Positions 12,361 to 18,286 of a stretch of 18,286 nt of DNA are shown in pieces (position 1 is the first letter of the stretch; every line of letters starts with the position of its first letter). Source of the stretch: Candidatus Woesearchaeota archaeon (GTDB lineage Archaea > Nanobdellota > Nanobdellia > Woesearchaeales > JAGVYJ01); the NCBI GenBank assembly GCA_018303315.1, contig JAGVYJ010000001.1, forward strand, positions 1-18,286, given 5' to 3'. The notes beneath the pieces were generated by a model that searched no databases, had not been told where the DNA came from, and worked only from the letters and a program-made list of their open reading frames with translations. A program made the translations under genes and the position numbers.

Positions 12361-14040
12361 ATGGAGCTCCGGGATCTGATCAGGAAATATGCGTTGCAGA
12401 ATGCGGTGCAGTTTGACGGTATAGCGCAGGCAGGCGCGGTAATAGGAAAGGTGCTTACTGAAAAGCCTGAGCTCAAGAATGACATAAGGGCAATATCCAG
12501 GCAGATTGTTGAGATAGTGAGGGAAGTGAACAAGCTTGATGTCGGCCAGCAAAAGGCAGAGCTCGAGCAGATAGCGCCCCAGCTGCTGGAGAAAAAAAAG
12601 GGAGAAAAAAAGGACCTGCCCGAGCTGAAGAATGCTGTTGAGGGGCATGTCGTGACAAGGCTCCCGCCGGAGCCAAGCAAATACCTGCATCTCGGCCATG
12701 CCATGAGCTTCCTCATAAACTACATGTACGCCAAGAAGTACAAGGGCAGATGCATCCTGAGGTTTGATGATACCAATCCTAAGACATGCAGCCAGGAATA
12801 TGTCGATTCAATCCTTGACGATTTCAAATACCTGAAGATAATCCCCGACGAGACAAGATATGTGAGCGATGACATGGAGCAATTCTATTCCTATGCAGAG
12901 CAGCTGCTTGATGAGGGCAAGGGCTATGTCTGCATATGCGACAAGGACACGCTGACCAGGAACCGGCAAAGCGAAAAGGCATGTGTTCACCGCAGCCAAA
13001 ACGCCGAGCAAAACCTGAAGCTGTGGCAGCGGATGAAAGCAGGCAAATATGAGGAGGGAGAAGCTGTGTTCAGGCTGAAGATTGACATGTCTGCTGAAAA
13101 CCAGGTGCTCCGGGACCCAATAATCTTCAGGATATGCTATGCAAGCCATTACAGGCAGAAGCAAAAATACCGTGCCTGGCCCATGTATGATTTTGAAAGT
13201 GCAGTTGAGGAGCACATCACCGGGGTAACCCATATCCTTCGCTCGAATGAGTTCGGCACAATGCGGCAGGAGCTTCAGGACTATATAAAAGACATACTAA
13301 ACCTTAACAAGCAATACATCCGGGAATACGGGAGGATAACCATAAAGGGCTCAGTGACAAAGGGCAGGGAGATAAGGGAGCTTATCCAGAAGGGAAAAGT
13401 TTCCGGATGGGACGATCCCGGCCTTGTCACGCTGAAGGCTCTCAGGAGGAGGGGAATAACCACGGAAGCCTATTATGAGCTGGTAAAGGAGGTCGGGCTT
13501 TCGCCTTCACCTACCAATGTCGATCCAGGGGTTCTGGAAACAATCAACCGCAAAATCCTGGATCCCGGGACACCAAGATATTTTTTTGTGAATGAGCCAG
13601 CTGAAATTACCGTCGAAAACGCCCCGGAGCAGGAAGTTGAGGTGAAGAGGCATCCGAGCAATGCAGAGCTGGGCAGCAGGAAGTTCAAGACAGGAAGCAA
13701 GTTTTACCTGGCCAATAAGGATGTTGAAGGATTCCAGGAAGGCGAATCTATAAGACTTGCAGAATGCCTGAATTTCATAAAGAAAGGAGGCAAACTTATA
13801 TATCACTCCAAAAGCCATGCCGAATTTAAGGGAACAAAGATTATACATTGGCTTCCGGTGCAGGCTAATATGCCGAAAGTCAAAGTGCTGATGCCTGACA
13901 GGAAAGAAGTGACTGGCCTTGCCGAGCCCGGCGTGTCCGAATTAAAAGTCGGCGATATAGTCCAATTCCTGCGCTTCGGCTTCTGCAGGCTGGACAAAGC
14001 GGAAAAAGGCAATTATTATTTCTGGTTCACTCATCCCTGA
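12361..14040 (+). CDS. gltX: Glutamyl-tRNA synthetase, archaeal type
   Basis: This 559-aa class I synthetase of the archaeal/eukaryotic GluRS type charges tRNA-Glu. In many archaea it also charges tRNA-Gln, for later amidation. Residues 1-90 are a helical N-terminal domain with a lysine-rich linker (KKKGEKKD). The HIGH motif is YLHLGHA at 108-114, after LPPEPSK. RFDDTNP (134-140) and HILRSNEF (291-298) are family-typical. The KMSKS region is atypical: where archaeal GluRS commonly has VLSKRK, this has VTKGRE (332-337), keeping the lysine. SGWDDP (348-353) and LRRRGI follow, then a beta-barrel anticodon domain to the end. The start is set by a TATA element 28 nt upstream. The TGA stop overlaps the convergent 69-aa gene by 14 nt. 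Confidence 0.95.
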   Translation: MELRDLIRKYALQNAVQFDGIAQAGAVIGKVLTEKPELKNDIRAISRQIVEIVREVNKLDVGQQKAELEQIAPQLLEKKKGEKKDLPELKNAVEGHVVTRLPPEPSKYLHLGHAMSFLINYMYAKKYKGRCILRFDDTNPKTCSQEYVDSILDDFKYLKIIPDETRYVSDDMEQFYSYAEQLLDEGKGYVCICDKDTLTRNRQSEKACVHRSQNAEQNLKLWQRMKAGKYEEGEAVFRLKIDMSAENQVLRDPIIFRICYASHYRQKQKYRAWPMYDFESAVEEHITGVTHILRSNEFGTMRQELQDYIKDILNLNKQYIREYGRITIKGSVTKGREIRELIQKGKVSGWDDPGLVTLKALRRRGITTEAYYELVKEVGLSPSPTNVDPGVLETINRKILDPGTPRYFFVNEPAEITVENAPEQEVEVKRHPSNAELGSRKFKTGSKFYLANKDVEGFQEGESIRLAECLNFIKKGGKLIYHSKSHAEFKGTKIIHWLPVQANMPKVKVLMPDRKEVTGLAEPGVSELKVGDIVQFLRFGFCRLDKAEKGNYYFWFTHP

Positions 14041-14236
14041 GCCTTGCAATATCCAGCTTGATATTCAGGATTTTTTTTCTTAGCAGCAATGCAGATTTTC
14101 TGTCAGGAATATGCCCAAGCCTGTCTTCAAGCAGGCTGACTTTTTCATCAAGCCATTTCAGTGAGGAATAGCTGCCTGATTTCTGCGTTCCCTGCACGAT
14201 TGCTTCAAGTATTACCTTTGCCTGGTCGACGCTCAT
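14027..14236 (-). CDS. Small coiled-coil protein (69 aa), second gene of a two-gene operon
   Basis: I do not recognise this protein. It is 69 aa and mostly charged helix with a leucine/isoleucine heptad-like pattern (VSLLEDRLGHI, LLLRKKILNIKLDIARLRDE), so it is probably a coiled coil. It starts MSVDQAKVILEAIV. The ATG at 14236 overlaps the TGA stop of the upstream coiled-coil gene as ATGA, indicating translational coupling in an operon. Its 3' end overlaps gltX by 14 nt on the other strand. The two partner proteins may associate through their helices, which is an inference from the coupling and shared architecture. Confidence 0.72.
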   Translation of the reverse strand: MSVDQAKVILEAIVQGTQKSGSYSSLKWLDEKVSLLEDRLGHIPDRKSALLLRKKILNIKLDIARLRDE

Positions 14237-14628
14237 GGCTCAAAACCTTCTCTTTCCTCCGGCTGGCTGAACTGGGGCTTTGAAAACACATCAGAGCTGA
14301 GCCTTTCCCGGGGCCGGGTAAGCCTTGAACCCCTCGCGATGGCAGGCAGGTGCTGCTGGTGGAGCTCCAGGAGCAGCTTAAGGCTGTCACTTATTGCCTT
14401 GTTTTGCCTCAACAGGGCATCAAGCCGGCCGAGCACCTCCCGATGCACATCAACCTCTGACTTCTGGCTTGCAAGCTCTTCCTTTGCCAGGCTGAACAAT
14501 TCAAGCAATGCCTTCAGGGATGCATTAAGCTCCTGCATTGTGCTGTAGAACTCGTTCTGCCTGCTTAGCTGCTCACTAGTAAGCTTTTCTATCCCGCCAA
14601 CAGGCAACACGTCCTTCTGATTAGCCAA
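14233..14628 (-). CDS. Coiled-coil protein (131 aa), first gene of a two-gene operon
   Basis: I do not recognise this 131-aa protein. Residues 15-90 form a long heptad-rich helix (LNASLKALLELFSLAKEEL, LGRLDALLRQNKAISDSLKL). The C-terminal 40 residues are polar with many Arg, Pro, Ser and Gln and look disordered. The start is a TTG at 14626-14628, chosen because GAGGTGA (14633-14639 on the minus strand), a near-perfect Shine-Dalgarno, lies 5 nt upstream, with a TATA element at 14664-14672. The TGA stop overlaps the ATG of the 69-aa gene. Together the two genes suggest a small structural or scaffold pair, but no function can be stated. Confidence 0.75.
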   Translation of the reverse strand: MANQKDVLPVGGIEKLTSEQLSRQNEFYSTMQELNASLKALLELFSLAKEELASQKSEVDVHREVLGRLDALLRQNKAISDSLKLLLELHQQHLPAIARGSRLTRPRERLSSDVFSKPQFSQPEEREGFEP

Positions 14629-14632
14629 TAAG

Positions 14633-14672
14633 TCACCTCTTTTGGAAAACTTATGCTGGGAGCATATTTAAA
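14633..14672 (-). promoter_or_regulatory. Promoter and strong Shine-Dalgarno of the coiled-coil operon
   Basis: On the minus strand ATTTAAATAT at 14663-14672 is the TATA element, and GAGGTGA at 14633-14639 lies about 5 nt before a TTG start. This is the strongest ribosome binding site in the window, compensating for the weak start codon. Confidence 0.65.
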
Positions 14673-14733
14673 TGTTGCTTCAGCCAGGGCATGCCAGCCG
14701 TGGCACCATCGCTTAGTGGTGAATCTCGTAAAG

Positions 14734-14742
14734 TTTATAAAT
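14734..14742 (+). promoter_or_regulatory. TATA element of the Tat-signal protein gene
   Basis: TTTATAAAT is centred 26 nt upstream of the ATG at 14764. It rules out the longer frame starting at 14653. Confidence 0.65.
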
Positions 14743-14763
14743 CGAGCAAATCTCCAGGCCATA

Positions 14764-15513
14764 ATGGATATTTCGAGAAGGCGTGTACTGAGATTTGCAG
14801 CACTTAGCGGAGTTCCTTTAATTTCAGCGGCCTGCGGGGAAAGCTCAGAACCTTTGGAAGCGAGGGTAGCAATAACTGTGCCTTCTCATGGTTCTGCAAC
14901 CACACTATATCAGCCGAATCCCCGCCCTGCTCCTGTGCCCACACCAAAAATTAATTTCAGCAATTTCAGCCCAAGTGATGTTTACTTTTTGGTTGAGCAA
15001 CTTCCCCCGGGGTTTGAGCTGTTCGGGATTCGCGGATTTGACCTGGTTACAAACGTTGTGCATGAGGATGGTTTGCAGCCGTCATTCAAGGTGTATGGCA
15101 TTCCCTCTGAATGCAATCCTGAAAAGTGCCACAACCCTGAGCTCATAGCGAAGTATTTTGCAGGAAATCATGTTATGAACCTATGGATGCGGGGCAAAGG
15201 AGGCCGGCTGGAGGATGCAGCGATTGTAGGAATACGGCTCGGGCAAAGCACCCCGATTCTTGAATATGCAAGGACAGATGAAGCATTCGGCTACATGGCT
15301 GACAACCAGCCAACAGAAGTTGAGTTTTTGCACACGCTTGAAGAACGTTTCCCTCCTGATAAGAAGCTGTCCAGAGATGCCCTGGAATTGTTTACTTCAT
15401 TTACAAGCATTCCAACCGGCATGGAGCAGCATTACCTTTTCTCCAGGCATTTGGCAGAGGCGTTTAAATTCGTTGCAACATCTGTAGTGTCTGACGTAAC
15501 TAAAAAGCGATAA
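14764..15513 (+). CDS. Tat-exported protein, possible lipoprotein, unknown function (249 aa)
   Basis: The N-terminus MDISRRRVLRFAALSGVPLI is a twin-arginine signal: SRRRVL at residues 4-9, a hydrophobic core and SAAC at 21-24. Cleavage could be of the lipoprotein type before Cys24, although the -3 residue is serine rather than leucine, or by signal peptidase I after Ala23. A proline-rich linker (about 50-62) separates the signal from a globular domain (about 65-245). That domain has two cysteines (C117, C122) in a SECNPEKC segment and an LVEQLPPGFELFGIRGF strand-loop region. I do not recognise the domain. Twin-arginine export implies folding in the cytoplasm first, possibly with a cofactor. 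The start is set by a TATA element 26 nt upstream. The TAA stop is 6 nt from the thermosome stop. Confidence 0.8.
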   Translation: MDISRRRVLRFAALSGVPLISAACGESSEPLEARVAITVPSHGSATTLYQPNPRPAPVPTPKINFSNFSPSDVYFLVEQLPPGFELFGIRGFDLVTNVVHEDGLQPSFKVYGIPSECNPEKCHNPELIAKYFAGNHVMNLWMRGKGGRLEDAAIVGIRLGQSTPILEYARTDEAFGYMADNQPTEVEFLHTLEERFPPDKKLSRDALELFTSFTSIPTGMEQHYLFSRHLAEAFKFVATSVVSDVTKKR

Positions 15514-15519
15514 AGAATT

Positions 15520-17157
15520 CTACATGCCCATATCCATTCCAGGAGGCATGCCCGGGGGCATTCCCTGCGGGGACTTGCTTCCCTTGCCGGATGATATCAC
15601 GTCGTCAATCCTGAGTATCATGGCCGCAACCTCGCTTGCTGAAGTGATGGCCTGAATCTTCACCTGCAATGGCTCAATGACATTCTGCTTCCATGCATCC
15701 ATGACTTTGCCTCTGAACACATCAATGCCTGCCCAAGTCTGGGCCTTTTCATGGGCAGCCTTGAGATCAGTGAGCACATCAATGGGGTCCAGCCCGGAAT
15801 TCTCAGCCAGGGTTTTCGGTATTATCTCCATTGCGGAGGCAAATGCCTCAACAGCCAGCTGCTCCCTGCCGCTCAATGACCTTGCGAATTTCCTGAGAGC
15901 TTTGGCCACTTCCATTTCAGCAGCCCCTGCCCCAGCAACAACTTTTCCGTTTATCAGTGAGGTCGATATAACCCCTATGGCATCCTCCAGCGCACGCTTG
16001 ACCTCTGCAACAACATGCTCAGTACCCCCTCTTACAATGATGCTGACAGCCTTTGCGTGCTTTGCATCCCTTACGAATGTCATCTGCTCGTCGCCAACCT
16101 TCACCTGCTCAACCAGCCCGGACCTGCCCAGGTCTTCCTTTGAGAGGTCTTCCAGGTTGGACACAATCTTGGCGGCAGTTGCCTTGGCAAGCTTTTCCAT
16201 GTCTGAGGAGCTAACCCTTCTCACGGCATAAATACCGGCTTTTGCAAGGTAGTGCTGGGCCACATCATCGATTCCCTTCTGGCAAAAAAGCACGTTGGCG
16301 CCTGACTTTACAACTGCATCTACCTTGCCCCTTATCATCTTTTCTTCCATGTCAAGGAACGCCTGCATCTGACTGGGATCAGTAATCTGTATCTTTGCAT
16401 CAATCTCTGTATCCTTGACCTCTACCGGCGAATCAACCAGCGCAATTCTTGCGCCCACAATCCTGCTGGGCATTCCAGGATGGACCTTTTCCTTGTCAAG
16501 AATGATGCCCTCAATTAGCTCGGTCTGCTCGACTGCACCCCCGACCTTTTTTTCAAGCTTTATGTCTGACTTGTCAAAGACCATGCCGGAGCCAGTCTGC
16601 TGAATCACCTGCAGCACAGCCTTCACCGCAAGCCCGGATAAGTGCTCCCGGTCTTCCTCCACGCCCTTCCCTGTCATTGCAGTGATAGCAATCTTCTGCA
16701 GCATGACAGTGTCCTTTGCGCTGATGTCCTGGGCAATCTTCTTGAGTATCTCAACTGACTTGTCCGATGCCTGCCTGTAGCCCCTGGCTATCACTGTTGG
16801 ATGAATTTCCTGCTCGATAAGCTCCTCAGCCCTCCTGAGCAGCTCGCCGGCAAGCACAACTGCAGTTGTTGTCCCATCACCCACCTCATCCTCCTGCGTC
16901 TTGGCAATCTCAACTATCATCTTTGCAGCAGGGTGCTCAATGTCCATCTCGCTAAGAATAGTAACGCCGTCATTGGTAACCACGATGTCCCCGGCGGAAT
17001 TGACAAGCATTTTGTCCATGCCCTTGGGCCCGAGAGTGGTCCTGACTGTCTCTGCAACTGCCTTTGCTGCAGCTATGTTGTTCTTCTGCGCATTCCTGCC
17101 TGAGGAACGCTGCGTCCCTTCCGGGAGTATGAATATAGGTTGTATCTGGTTTGCCAT
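15520..17157 (-). CDS. thsA: Thermosome subunit (group II chaperonin)
   Basis: This 545-aa subunit of the archaeal ATP-dependent chaperonin folds proteins in a double-ring cytosolic complex. LGPKGMDKML (42-51), TNDG (61-64) and GDGTTTAVVLAGELL (93-107) form the ATP site. The VVAGAGAAE segment near the end stands where the usual VVPGGGAxE lies. The C-terminus carries the chaperonin-type Gly-Met-rich tail (GMPPGMPPGMDMGM). The frame is open to 17262, but the ATG at 17157 starts the family-typical MANQIQPIFILPEG, and the TATA element at 17184-17192 lies about 32 nt upstream. The stop is TAG. It is divergent from a small winged-helix gene. Only one subunit is present in this window. The gene symbol is generic, as subunit type cannot be decided. 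Confidence 0.97.
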   Translation of the reverse strand: MANQIQPIFILPEGTQRSSGRNAQKNNIAAAKAVAETVRTTLGPKGMDKMLVNSAGDIVVTNDGVTILSEMDIEHPAAKMIVEIAKTQEDEVGDGTTTAVVLAGELLRRAEELIEQEIHPTVIARGYRQASDKSVEILKKIAQDISAKDTVMLQKIAITAMTGKGVEEDREHLSGLAVKAVLQVIQQTGSGMVFDKSDIKLEKKVGGAVEQTELIEGIILDKEKVHPGMPSRIVGARIALVDSPVEVKDTEIDAKIQITDPSQMQAFLDMEEKMIRGKVDAVVKSGANVLFCQKGIDDVAQHYLAKAGIYAVRRVSSSDMEKLAKATAAKIVSNLEDLSKEDLGRSGLVEQVKVGDEQMTFVRDAKHAKAVSIIVRGGTEHVVAEVKRALEDAIGVISTSLINGKVVAGAGAAEMEVAKALRKFARSLSGREQLAVEAFASAMEIIPKTLAENSGLDPIDVLTDLKAAHEKAQTWAGIDVFRGKVMDAWKQNVIEPLQVKIQAITSASEVAAMILRIDDVISSGKGSKSPQGMPPGMPPGMDMGM

Positions 17158-17183
17158 TTTTGTTAGGAACAGGAATAACAGCT

Positions 17184-17192
17184 CTTTTATAA
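17184..17192 (-). promoter_or_regulatory. TATA element of the thermosome gene
   Basis: The minus strand reads TTATAAAAG, centred about 31 nt before the ATG at 17157. Confidence 0.6.
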
Positions 17193-17218
17193 GTTTTACT
17201 AATGGTCTGCCCGGCGAA

Positions 17219-17239
17219 AAACCCAAAGGTTTATAAATA
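17219..17239 (+). promoter_or_regulatory. TATA element of the winged-helix gene with adjoining small palindrome
   Basis: TTTATAAATA at 17230-17239 is centred about 29 nt before the ATG at 17264. AAACC (17219-17223) and GGTTT (17228-17232) form a 5-bp inverted repeat that overlaps its upstream edge and might be an operator. This is weak evidence. Confidence 0.5.
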
Positions 17240-17263
17240 GATTTTCTTACAATATTTTTCACT

Positions 17264-17458
17264 ATGGGCCAGCAAGAGGTGTATGACTTTCTTCAGACTA
17301 ACCCTGACGACTGGTTCACATCAAAGGAAATCAGCGATAGGTTAAAGATTTCCATTGGCTCGGTGACAAACAACCTTGCCAAGCTGAGGAAAAGGAAAGA
17401 GATTGCCTTCAAGACAACAGGCAACAGGAACGAGTACAGGTACAGCTTCAAGAGATAG
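17264..17458 (+). CDS. Small winged-helix DNA-binding protein (64 aa)
   Basis: The 64-aa product is essentially one winged-helix domain. It starts MGQQEVYDFLQTNPDDW, then FTSKEISDRLKISIGSVTNNLAKLRKRKEI as the helix-turn-helix, then a short wing TGNRNEYRYSF. It resembles MarR- or ArsR-like small archaeal regulators but has no ligand or dimerisation domain. It is divergent from the thermosome gene with 106 bp between starts, so it may regulate that gene or itself. This is an inference from position. The TATA element at 17230-17239 fixes the start. The stop is TAG, 2 nt from the convergent cbf5 stop. Confidence 0.85.
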   Translation: MGQQEVYDFLQTNPDDWFTSKEISDRLKISIGSVTNNLAKLRKRKEIAFKTTGNRNEYRYSFKR

Positions 17459-17460
17459 GC

Positions 17461-18286
17461 TTATTTCTCCACGCCTGCATAAATGCCCGGAGGCATCAGC
17501 ACCTTATCCAGCTTCACAGCTGCTCCCTTTTCCTGGCTCATCATTTCAGCAGAGTTCATCCTTGCAGGGCCGAAGCCTATAAGCTCATCCTTAAGGCTCA
17601 TCACTGCAGTTAAGTCGCCGGGCTTAATCCCCGAATGGACTTTTGAAATTCCCGGGATATGAAGAATAGCGCCATGCGCCAAAGTGTCGACACTGGTGTC
17701 AAGCACCCAGACTTTTGGTAAATGGGAAACAGCATTTTCCACAGGCTGGATTATCTTTCTTATCTCCTTTTCATCCCCGTCTTCCTTGTAATAATGCCAG
17801 GCATCTGTCAAATCATGCAGTGTTGCCAGGCTGCTCTCGTCAAAAGGGCCTGCCTTGGTCCTCCTCAGCTCAGCCATATGGGCCCCTGTGCCAAGCTTCT
17901 GGCCGATGTCATGGCATAATTTCCTGATGTAAGTTCCGGCCTGGCAGCCCACCCTGAAGAGCACGTCCTGGCCATCCACTTCCAGGATATCGACGTAATA
18001 CACATTCCTTGGCCTCAGCTGCCTTTTCACCGCGCTCTTAACAGGGGGCAGCTGGATTATGGTCCCGACGAACTGGCTGATGGTGTTGTGCAGCCTGCCT
18101 TCAGGCACAGGCTTCTGGACATGCATGACCGTCATGTATTCCTTGCCCGCAAGAAGCAGCAGCTGAGCAATCTTCGTCGACCTCCCAAGCGCCACAGGCA
18201 GCACCCCGGTCACGGCAGGGTCTAGAGTTCCTGAGTGGCCTGCCTTGCTGATTCCGAGGATTTGCTTGACATAGGCACTTACTTGG
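17461..18286 (-). CDS. cbf5: tRNA/rRNA pseudouridine synthase Cbf5 (TruB family), 5' end outside the window
   Basis: This is the C-terminal 275 codons of the archaeal Cbf5, the catalytic subunit of H/ACA guide-RNA pseudouridylation complexes, which can also modify U55 of tRNA. The frame is open to the right edge with no start. The catalytic motif GHSGTLDPAVTG is intact, with the nucleophilic Asp codon at 18220-18222. Typical downstream segments are VLPVALGRSTK, QLPPVKSAVKRQLRPR and GTYIRKLCHDIG. A PUA domain follows (about HGAILHIPGISKVHSGIKPGDLTAV). The stop is TAA. It converges with the winged-helix gene across a 2-nt gap. Confidence 0.95.
   Translation of the reverse strand, partial: QVSAYVKQILGISKAGHSGTLDPAVTGVLPVALGRSTKIAQLLLLAGKEYMTVMHVQKPVPEGRLHNTISQFVGTIIQLPPVKSAVKRQLRPRNVYYVDILEVDGQDVLFRVGCQAGTYIRKLCHDIGQKLGTGAHMAELRRTKAGPFDESSLATLHDLTDAWHYYKEDGDEKEIRKIIQPVENAVSHLPKVWVLDTSVDTLAHGAILHIPGISKVHSGIKPGDLTAVMSLKDELIGFGPARMNSAEMMSQEKGAAVKLDKVLMPPGIYAGVEK

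Noticed and set aside
14700..14725. tRNA-like D-arm sequence (GCTTAGTGGT) with CACCA/TGGTG hairpin between two promoters
   Set aside because: No acceptor, anticodon or T arm can be built around it. It could be a chance motif or an operator, and I cannot support either.
15677..16231. 184-aa frame on the plus strand inside the thermosome gene
   Set aside because: It is antisense to a conserved chaperonin, rich in Ser/Ala/Thr from codon shadowing, and lacks start signals.
17158..17262. 35-residue N-terminal extension of the thermosome
   Set aside because: It contains the thermosome promoter, and family members start near MANQ.
1..18286. CRISPR array, insertion sequence, prophage or defence system
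   Set aside because: I saw no repeat-spacer pattern, transposase, integrase, terminal repeats or recognisable defence genes.

Overview
The window is archaeal. It encodes a thermosome subunit, the archaeal membrane-type Lon protease (LonB), ribosomal proteins S19e, L39e and L31e, a Cbf5-type tRNA/rRNA pseudouridine synthase, an archaeal-type glutamyl-tRNA synthetase and a PAC2-family proteasome-assembly-chaperone homologue. Almost every gene has an AT-rich TATA element centred about 25-30 nt before its start codon, so most transcripts look leaderless. Compact spacing, short proteins, extended tails on S19e and L31e, and a non-canonical tRNA intron fit a DPANN-like genome (for example the Woesearchaeota group). 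The exact lineage is inferred, not shown.

Layout from left to right. Positions 34-955 hold two divergent genes of unknown function with near-identical promoters. An SDR oxidoreductase (973-1770) converges on the second one across a perfect hairpin. An AT-rich, gene-free 393 bp follows, then a Nudix hydrolase (2164-2706) converging with an MFS transporter (2812-4200). A PAC2-family gene (4338-5048) overlaps the end of lonB tail to tail. A long minus-strand block then runs, in transcription order, glutaredoxin, a 43-aa membrane peptide, S19e, L39e, L31e, ArgS and LonB (10294 down to 5036). On the plus strand follow an unknown 147-aa gene, a CorA-family transporter gene interrupted by an in-frame TAG, and an intron-containing tRNA-Ala(GGC). 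A small zinc-ribbon gene and gltX diverge from a shared promoter region. Two coiled-coil genes form a minus-strand operon, followed by a Tat-signal exported protein, the thermosome, a small winged-helix regulator and the 3' part of cbf5, which runs off the right edge.

Most of the content is housekeeping translation (ArgS, GluRS, three ribosomal proteins, tRNA-Ala, Cbf5) and protein quality control (LonB, PAC2 protein, thermosome, glutaredoxin). Two observations stand out. The tRNA-Ala has a 108-nt intron in its T-loop, between positions 59 and 60, with a recognisable bulge-helix-bulge and an internally structured body. The corA reading frame is full length and conserved on both sides of one TAG codon, although eight other genes here use TAG as an ordinary stop. 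Five real genes are short (43 to 64 aa; zinc ribbon 61, winged helix 64, L39e 57) or exist only as an open half-frame (the corA 5' part), and are easy to miss with a length cutoff.
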